Assembly (NCBI GenBank): GCA_008360955.1
Contig: LUCM01001832.1
Coordinates: 1-64,000, forward strand
DNA length: 64,000 bases
Direction of reading: 5' to 3'
From: Fasciolopsis buskii
Taxonomy: Eukaryota; Platyhelminthes; Trematoda; Plagiorchiida; Fasciolidae
Positions within the stretch are counted from its first letter, which is position 1, and every line of letters starts with the position of its first letter. Under the pieces are notes generated by a model. It was given only the letters and a program-made list of their open reading frames with translations, was not told the DNA's origin and ran no database searches. The position numbers and the translations under genes are program-made. Positions 56,741 through 64,000 of this stretch are shown here, piece after piece.

Positions 56741-57061
56741 GTAGATAAGTGTAAGTCTGACGGAACTCATTCGACTCGAGGCAGTGAAGGACTAATGTCT
56801 GCGGAATGTTTCATTAATTACTACGAGTTTGAAATGTCACCGAAAAGAAAGATCACAAAATCAAAATTCTTAGACTGCTTTGCTGGAAAGCCAGGGGGAA
56901 TGTATTTCTCCCTATTGTATTTTGAGTGGGAAATTTCGTCAAAATCCCTCACTGTAACGCTCAGTTTAATTGACATGCGGATATGCAATGCGCAGATTTC
57001 CCGTCATTTGTTCTACGTAATCGCCAAATCCGCAGTGAAGAATTTTGATTACACTTTCTGA
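56741..57061 (+). CDS. Candidate coding stretch, unknown product
   Basis: An open frame of 107 codons begins DVDKCKSDGTHSTRG, with an internal ATG at 56795. It includes SAECFINYYEFEMSPKRK, FLDCFAGKPGGMYFSLLYFE and SKSLTVTLSLIDMRICN. The AGKPGGMYF part resembles GKPGLLF of the candidate exon at 54925-55093, which could mean related repeats in one protein or chance. No convincing donor or acceptor was found, and the frame runs to a stop TGA. No family recognised. Confidence 0.2.
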   Translation, partial: VDKCKSDGTHSTRGSEGLMSAECFINYYEFEMSPKRKITKSKFLDCFAGKPGGMYFSLLYFEWEISSKSLTVTLSLIDMRICNAQISRHLFYVIAKSAVKNFDYTF

Positions 57062-58230
57062 ATAACGCTGAATTTCCAGTTGTATTCACACAGCACTAGA
57101 TTCCGAGAAGTAAATCGAACTCCAAGAATGATTTTTATTCATTATACCAAACCTGACGGCGATTTTAATGGGTTTAGATAAAATCAGAAAACGTTCATTT
57201 GAATCAAGTGTCAAAACGAATTTTTCGCTAATTCTAAAGTGTACGCCAAACTAACAGTGGTTTCTATGGGGAAGATTCACCTGAATCTGAACAAGAGGTA
57301 GTGTGATTATTTGGAACTTCTTTGAACTCACCTCGAATGAACACCACAACCGTAATTCAGCTTCAGCAAATCACTAACTCTGGTGTCCATAACTCAGTCA
57401 CCCCGATTGGGTGTGAGGGATATCGAGCTCTGAAATTGTTTGTGTCCACAGTTCCAGTGACCGAATTTTTTCTGGTACTGTGTGCCAAAATTATACGAAC
57501 AATAGGGCTGTTAACCCTAAATTTGTTAAAACCGAATTTGCAAATATTACCTCTGATCCGGTGGAGCCCAAGGTGGACGTTCTCAAATAGAAATTGTTTG
57601 AAAGTGGAAATTTCATCGATACGTGCGAACACAAAATCACAAAAGAAAAATGACTTAGCAGACATGAGTGAAACGTCAAATCTCCACGAATCGTAAAACA
57701 ACTTAGACGTCATGTGGTGATTGGTTGAAGCCGATCGTATGCTCTCCTGTTTTGGGGCTTTTCTATGCCCCTTTAGGCAGGCCGTTAAACAGTCGTGAAA
57801 ACGATTTTTAAAGACTATATTAAACCTAACATTATCCAAATGTTTAAAGTTCTCAGAACTGTTTCTTACAAACCAGAACAGAAGGGATAGCTACTAGAAA
57901 AGTTACGTATCCGTGATAGACATATGTTAGCAGTCCGCGATGTCCCAAAGATGCCGATATGTCAAAACCTGAATGCGAGAATCCTTTGAATATAAAAAAA
58001 TAAAGAGTCGCATTGCGGGGCAGAAAGACAACAAACCAACAGCCGTCAAGGAACAAATAGTTAGGTCTGAAATAATAGTTTTGAACAGCGACTGAACGAC
58101 AGACATTTCGATGAAATTCAATAATGATATACTGGAAGGCAAGTCAGACAGAAAAAACCACATCAAGCTACTTTGCATTGTTGCTGTTGTACGAAAACCG
58201 AAAGAACGAAATCCTTTTTTGCCTTTTCAG
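57062..58230. other. No confident feature
   Basis: Between 57322 and 57839 both strands are open in long overlapping frames (124 codons plus, 158 codons minus). The 158-codon frame is the longest non-retroelement frame on the minus strand, but it has no recognised motif and such a length can arise by chance in this window. Confidence 0.35.
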
Positions 58231-58353
58231 AGCTACAACCTACGGGTCAAATGCTTCCTCAAATAATGCTCAATTTGATATTTCCACCGATTACTGGTTT
58301 CTGTTTGTTGATTGCAAAACTTTAGGAATTAAAGGCACGTTGATATTCCATCT
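58231..58353 (+). CDS. Candidate internal exon, unknown membrane/extracellular protein
   Basis: A 123-base stretch lies between a strong acceptor (CTTTTTTGCCTTTTCAG ending 58230) and a donor GTAAGG at 58354, with the same codon phase at both ends. The open frame reads ATTYGSNASSNNAQF, then DISTDYWFLFVDCK, then TLGIKGTLIFHL. It includes an N-glycosylation sequon (NAS) and a WFLFVDC pattern reminiscent of the segment just before the first membrane helix in GOST-type seven-pass proteins (GPR180/TMEM145 group). That resemblance is weak and only a suggestion. Borders and composition favour a real exon; the family remains open. Confidence 0.35.
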
Positions 58354-59510
58354 GTAAGGGTAGCAATAGCATGAAAACGAGACCAACATATATCAGAACT
58401 GCGGGCCTGTCTACTGTCCTTTTATACTAGCCATAAGCCGAATTCCGACTAACTGTCTCATGCATCGGTCTTGCTGTGTGATAATATGCGAAATAATCAG
58501 CCGTGTTATAAATGGATTGATTCAAGGCTACTGAAATGTCCCGGTAACCGGGACTTCGCAAGCGTAACCTGAGCCAACGTAGCAGAATAAAAACGGGTTT
58601 CGTTTCTCGCATACACCGTCCTGGACCGGACGAGTTGACTATTTTCTCGTAGTTTCCGGAAAACCTTCCGTATAGTTCGAAAACTGTCAAAATCGTAACC
58701 ATACTTAATGTAACTCGCGGATCTTCCGAGTAATCAAACAGTGACGAGTAGTATAATATGCTCCAAAACGCATTTCCACAATAAAGATATAACAACAGCT
58801 ATTCAGTAACGCCTTGTGTCCAGCAGCCAAGATGAATTAGATGAACGGATAGTACTGAATAACTGACTCAGCACAAAGAACGTTTTCCCCATTTTTTTCC
58901 ACTTACGACAAATTTTGGTGATACTGCGATACCTACACACATTCGTTTGCATTAATTGAATATGGGTTGCTTATGATGTTACGTTTCATCTCTGCAATGA
59001 TCTTGTTCGCTGGGGATTGGCACTTTCCAGCTGCACTTAGCGACGGAAAACCGATTTCTAGGAATAGGTGAAAAAAGGTTTCGTTCTTCCTGCTTTTATG
59101 GCATTGACATTGAAAATAGCTTGATGCGATTTTCTGTGTAATTTTACATTATTACATCCCGTTTGCCTGCTCGAATATCAACAGTGAGTTTCATTCAAAT
59201 GTCTGTTGTCCAACTGCCGAAACATCTGTAAAATATTTATTCATGGCTGTCCCTTACTGTACCTGTCTGTAGACCGTAACAAGGCCAGTTAAACATGGGT
59301 GGCCTCGGTTGCTTAGGTAAGCCCATCTGAAATTCTGCTGGAACATGAAACCTCGTAAACGCTTTTGGAGAGTCTAAGGATCTACCGTAGTTTGCATTCG
59401 TTAATAAGCATATGGTCGCTTGCCCAGCAGAATCACTTATTTTATCGACTATTTCATTAAAGATTATACCTGGATTTACAGACAGAACTTAATTGTTTAT
59501 TAATTGCGAA
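58354..59510. other. No confident feature; one short palindrome
   Basis: 58538-58554 is a perfect 8+8 inverted repeat with a single central base (GTCCCGGT / ACCGGGAC), inside a 122-codon minus-strand open frame (58427-58795) without recognised homology. Confidence 0.4.
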
Positions 59511-60416
59511 TGATATAATGCTAATAACACAGCGTTGTTGGTAGATGTAATGCGCCAACGTTTCGACTAACGTGGGTACTCTTTCTCAAGGCAAGAATTA
59601 TAAAACGCTTTCATCTAGTACTGAAGAATTGTGAGTGATATAATGTCAGGTGCAACGTTTTTGGTACGTGTAATTCGTCAGTTTCGACTGCCGTGGGTAT
59701 TATATCTCAAGACACTTTACAATCAAATAACTAAGGGAACATCCACAGGCCAACGGATGTGGTGAGATCAACTAGCATAGCATCCTTTGGAATATTTGTT
59801 TCTTAATGATGTTAGGGCTGCCCATATCTTCGGAATCTCTGCCTCGTCGTTCCGATTGATGCATGTGGGGTATGTGTTTATCGCCAGAACCTCCGGGAAG
59901 TTACGTTCAGTGCAGGTTCCAAATCCATGTTGGAGTACTTCAGTGTTTTCGCAATCTTCTGCTATAGCATACAGAGCAATGACTGAATCACGCTCAAGTT
60001 TTGATGAGGCTGCCTTATCCGAAGGTCTGCACTTTTCCTTCCTTCTGTGTTCTGTTATCCGTGTCATCAGCTGTCTGCTGGTTTGTCCAAAGTATTCTTC
60101 TGGGCTGTCCTTGCAATTGATTTTGTAGATGCAGTTGTCTTGGTCTTGCGCACCGACTTGATCTTTAGCCTCTGATAAGTGGTGTTTTAACGTATTATCC
60201 ATCGGAAAGAAAGTGTGAATGTCAGAGTCACTGACGACCTCTCTTACTGCGATTCGACGACCGCTCACATACAGACAACTCTGTATCTGTTAGCATATGA
60301 CAGTTCCCTCAGTTAGCTGGTTAAGTAGCTTACCTTGAGAAAGACTACCAGTGGTAGTCGAGACGTTGGCGATTTACACATACTAACAACGCTGTTATTA
60401 AGATGACATCATTCAT
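59511..60416 (-). mobile_element. Penelope-like element fragment bounded by terminal repeats
   Basis: Read on the minus strand: an inverted terminal repeat R3 (60416-60332), a short spacer, the GIY-YIG coding frame (60268-59768), then two direct terminal repeats R2 (59712-59636) and R1 (59592-59511). R1 and R3 are about 80 percent identical over some 85 bases by eye and lie in opposite orientation; R2 is about 70 percent identical to R1. Each has the order CCTTGAGAAAG - hairpin - CGAAAC/CGAGAC - GTTGGC. The reverse transcriptase is missing, so the copy is strongly 5'-truncated. Both direct and inverted arrangements of the pseudo-LTR are known for Penelope elements. Confidence 0.75.
59768..60268 (-). 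CDS. Penelope-like GIY-YIG endonuclease domain
   Basis: A 166-residue open frame corresponds to the C-terminal part of a PLE protein. After a PLE-type lead-in (DNTLKHHLSEAKDQV, residues 25-39) comes the nuclease: CIYKINC (46-52) for the GIY strand, YFGQT (59-63) for YIG, SRQLMTR with the conserved Arg at 70, and EHRR (73-76). The rest includes ERDSVIALYAIAEDC and NFPEVLAINTYP. In PLEs this domain nicks target DNA for reverse transcription. This frame has no stop, unlike the other PLE relics in the window, so the copy is younger, but the RT is absent and no autonomous function is expected. The first Met simply follows the truncation spacer. Confidence 0.8.
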   Translation of the reverse strand: MSGRRIAVREVVSDSDIHTFFPMDNTLKHHLSEAKDQVGAQDQDNCIYKINCKDSPEEYFGQTSRQLMTRITEHRRKEKCRPSDKAASSKLERDSVIALYAIAEDCENTEVLQHGFGTCTERNFPEVLAINTYPTCINRNDEAEIPKIWAALTSLRNKYSKGCYAS

Positions 60417-61795
60417 AATAAAAAAACGATATATGGTGCATCGATTTTTCGAAATACCACCTACGTCGTTCGGTCTTGCTTTTTACGGAATCGAACAGTT
60501 TTTAAACGTTCCAAGTGTTAACGCTCATGGAGTGTGTTAATCATGCAATAAAGCGAGAGATTCGATTATTCTGCGCAATAATGAAAATTGATTGGTGCTT
60601 TACTGTGAAAACCGTTTAGTTTCGCGGTTGGATGAATAGCATGTGGTTATCTGAGAAAAACAAAACTGTGAATCTCTAGATGGAAATTCCTTGAGAAAGT
60701 TGCCCCGTTTTATTTTTCCCGCCCAAATTGCTTACCCTTGGAAGAATGAAACGAGAATTACCTTACAAATGATCAAAGAAGAATGCACTGCGGATAGGAT
60801 GAATTTTATTGTTGTTTTGGCGGAGTTAGTTCCTTCGTTCTAGGAAGACAGGCAATATAGAGGACCGACAGGTTCTCCGAAAGCAGTTTAGTTTTTACCA
60901 AAATTTAATTAAAATGTTATTCTAAGTGCAATGATTTACTTTCAGATTTCAGTTTCATCACAAAACTCGGAAAAATCATTCAGAGAATCAGGAAATCCCC
61001 TCAGTTCAGTCGGTACTTGAGACTCTTCAGAAATGTGATCTAGCCTTTTTCGACAGATTTATTCGTAATCGTGCCAGTTTGGGATCTACTGGGTTCTCTT
61101 ACTTATCCTATATCGAGATGTTTTAAATTTCGGTCCATTCAAATGTATTCTGACAGTGGTTTATTGAAAAAACGCAGCGCAGATAAAGTTCGATGGATGA
61201 GTTTGCAACGGAAACAGATCAACGATAGAATGATCATGACATAGCACGTATACACTTGATAAAACTGCACATTTTAAGGTCTGAGTATCCTGATCAAGGC
61301 TGCAGCAAGTCTCGGTAAGGAATTCAGTATTCATACCAGTATGATGCTAATTTTATGGTATTCCTGTGATTCTAGGAATAATTTTGTGAATCCTTGCTGA
61401 ACCATTAACTAACTAATACTTTCATTTTTTTTCTTTCCTCATATCCGTCACAGATCGTATGATGATCACCCTTGTGAAAATTGTACGTATTTGTCCACAT
61501 CGAAAACACATACGTATTATGTAACGCATGTATGAAAATGCATAGTATCTCTTGGTGATACGAAAGTCATCTACTAGTTTTCTTTATCTTCGTTGAAATG
61601 GGAGTTTCTCTAATGAAATTTTGGCACCTCCATGTACTATCCTTCTTTTGGTAAATAAGCAAAACAGACGGAAAAACCCATGATAAATTACCTAATGATG
61701 TATGAAACCCGTATCGTGTGAAACGAATGTATTGAGCACCCCGAAACGAAAGTACTGAAATATTGTGCCATGTGCTTGAGGAAGTGACTTTAGCT
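60417..61795. other. No recognisable feature
   Basis: AT-rich DNA, no element or exon recognised. Confidence 0.4.
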
Positions 61796-61815
61796 TGTGT
61801 GTGTGTGTGTGTGTT
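61796..61815. repeat. (GT)n microsatellite
   Basis: Nine to ten GT units. Confidence 0.9.
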
Positions 61816-64000
61816 TACGGCCCGGGATTTGAAGCATTCGTTGAAATTAGCGTGACCATGTATACAAGCGTATACATGATTCAAAAAACGAAACAGTCTC
61901 CCAATAAGAGTGGAAGGGTCGTTTGCTTCCTTGCGATATCTCCGTTGTCCAGTTTAACAGCTAAAATGCTGAAAACTCTGGATCCCCTTTATGGCTGACT
62001 TGCTCGTAATCGTCACCGGTGGGCTTCTTAAGGAATGGAATCCGAACACAAATGTTGATTTTGGCCATTAGGGTTCTGGGACCGGATCTAAATATATCAG
62101 TAACCATTACTACTATTGTTCCATAGCGTGTATTTGCTAGCGGCTGACGCCTAAACAGTTAGCGGCCATGATGGCAGAACACTTAGCGAAGAAGCTTTAC
62201 TTTGCAATGATGAAAATTAAACGTACTTCTTGAATACAACTACTGCTTTACTTGATTTTTCCTAGGTAATACGTTATTCAGTAATGTTTGTAATTAGCTC
62301 AAGTGAATTCCAGTTTTACTTTAATCTTTGCTCATTTAACTACACATCCTAAGGCCAACTGTATGCGTCAGAATATTGGATTTAATCTTAAAAGGCCAAA
62401 CTGTCATCGTTGCCCCATCATAGTTAGCATTGGAATGTCTCTTACTGCGTAGTGGTGCACATAAGCGACTTACGCGTATTTTTTCCGCAAACCTCGTTCC
62501 TATTCGTTATAATGAGAATCCATTTTGAAGTGTTGTACACACCCCAGAATCATGATTACCCACTGTCGTTCTCAAGTGTTCGCGCCAGTTTCATCGGAAT
62601 TTATTTGCAGTCATCACTTGTATGGCGTTCTACCACATGTAAATATAAAACTGGTCGGTAAAAAACGTTTTAGTTAGATTAATTCACAACCATAAATAAA
62701 TGCAATAATTAGATTCTTTGCGGTGACAAGATGTACAAGCTCATCCTTACCAGGATTATGAAAATCTAAAATCCTCATCAGGTGGACCTCAGGAAACCTC
62801 GAAGAAAGTGCTTGTATTCTGAACAGGATTACTCAATCTAGTTGGACTTCATCACTTATGGGCCTCGAGGATTTATATTGACTGAGCTTACAGCTCTTCG
62901 TAACTGCAAACTGGTGGCCTGTCTTGATTATTCTTGAAAATCCAGGTCGAATCACCCAATTAAATTTGATATTATAATAAATTTGTTCGCGGTAGTGTCA
63001 AAATGTTGATTTAAACCTATTCTACTTGGTAAAAGCTAAACACTTCAACTTGAAATCGTAGCGTTTACAGTCACAGATCACAACCACAAGAGGACAATAA
63101 TCCCCAGCATTTTATGGATTAGCTCTGACCCCAGACAGCATGGAGCTCCCAAAAATTTGAAATTAGGTTAAAGTCTATTTAAAAGGCATTAATTGGATGA
63201 AAATACCATTGGAAGGATATCCTTGTACCAGTGAGGCCGCGGAAAATTCGGTTTTCACCTTAGTGGGTCGCCACAGTTGTGAGTGGTCGGTTTTAGCCAC
63301 AGTGAAGCTCTCAAGCAGTTTGCATTTAGGTTCATGACGAAGTTGCATCTTGCTGGCATTTCTACCGGGAAGTGCTTTATCCTTTTTTCCAACTACACAT
63401 CAACTGCTTATTCTGTCACGGTGATAGTAATGGGGAGATAATAGGCCGTTGAATGTATCAGTTAAAGTTCTCAAGAATTGAATCCGGACCTAAACCCCAC
63501 GAATTTAATCGCTTGACAGTGGCTCGTCGTCATTTTTACTTCAAATAAATGTTGAATTGATATTAGGCTCGCTGACGCAGTCGCGTTACAAGAAAAGCCG
63601 CTAAGGAAAGAATAATAAGGTGCAGTCCTACAAGTTCCACGTCTCTAGAAGTTGGACGAACGAAATTCGTGAATGAACAGCTTTATTTGTTTGTCGTATA
63701 GCGTTTTGCGTGCGCTTCACTTTTAATCTAGTAGTGAAGGTCACTAAGATCCAAAATTGCCGACATTTTTTGCGTAGTATTTGTTTTGTCTGCATTCGAA
63801 TTGAACCGTGCTTGAATGCAAATATAAATTAGTTACAAATCCTACGCATTAGAGAAGTACGATTGTGTGAACGTTGAATCGGCGGTTCTCCACTCAAAAG
63901 AAAAACAAAACACAAGCCTTTCCCTTAATGATTCGACTGGACGGTCATTTTGTAGTTTCGTTTGTTCATTTTTGAAATTCTGCTTTTTTGGCGTCAATTC
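61816..64000. other. No recognisable feature
   Basis: AT-rich DNA. Near 62760-62792 the minus strand has CCACCTGATGAGGATT, containing the hammerhead-type CTGATGA, but the GAAA box is absent, so no ribozyme is called. Nothing else recognised. Confidence 0.4.

Noticed and set aside
57363..57839. 158-codon minus-strand open frame
   Set aside because: It is the longest frame outside retroelements, but both strands are open here, no splice borders or motifs are visible, and one frame of this length is expected by chance in 64 kb.
62757..62792. CTGATGA on the minus strand as a second ribozyme
   Set aside because: A possible stem II (GGATT/AATCC) exists, but the GAAA box is missing and there are no Pol III boxes nearby.

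Overview
The window looks like intergenic or intronic DNA from a parasitic flatworm nuclear genome, most likely a digenean trematode. The grounds are the repeats: an RTE-clade non-LTR retrotransposon of the schistosome SR2 type, Penelope-like elements (PLEs) with GIY-YIG endonuclease, a worn Ty3/gypsy element, and a tRNA-derived SINE carrying a decayed hammerhead-ribozyme motif like schistosome S-alpha elements. The DNA is AT-rich, with many (TA)n tracts and no long conserved host gene. The taxonomic call is inference; no species is claimed. No tRNA, rRNA, CRISPR or bacterial operon was seen.

Layout. 1-214: 5' end of an RTE copy that runs out of the window to the left (minus strand). 1.3-4.2 kb: RTE scraps (endonuclease, linker, RT). 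8.4-10.05 kb: two RTE 3' scraps in opposite orientation. 13.85-18.8 kb: a retroelement graveyard on the plus strand, with a PLE reverse transcriptase relic, a second PLE piece with GIY-YIG, then a Ty3/gypsy pol relic interrupted by a (TA)n-hairpin-(TA)n block. 21.30-25.11 kb (minus) and 36.45-39.81 kb (plus): two long, largely near-identical RTE copies forming an inverted pair with their 5' ends facing each other across 11.3 kb. That spacer holds a diverged repeat pair (26.7 and 27.3 kb), a GC-rich block ending in a PLE-type terminal motif (29.6-30.5 kb) and the SINE with hammerhead-like core (33.35-33.48 kb). 49.97-50.69 kb: three tRNA-like SINE heads. 51.14-51.37 kb: a MITE-like element with 54-bp terminal inverted repeats. 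51.6-52.85 kb: another RTE relic. 59.5-60.4 kb: a PLE GIY-YIG fragment bounded by terminal repeats, two direct and one inverted.

How it works together. None of the retroelement copies is intact. Both large RTE copies share the same in-frame stops and frameshifts, so neither looks autonomous. Their similarity is patchy, with near-identical blocks next to clearly diverged ones, which suggests sequence exchange between the inverted copies or descent from closely related defective source elements. Host coding sequence is not established. The best candidates are short open stretches with splice-like borders on the plus strand at 41.2, 54.9 and 58.2 kb, plus unbordered open stretches at 49.6 and 56.8 kb. 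No function could be assigned to them. Percent identities were judged by eye.
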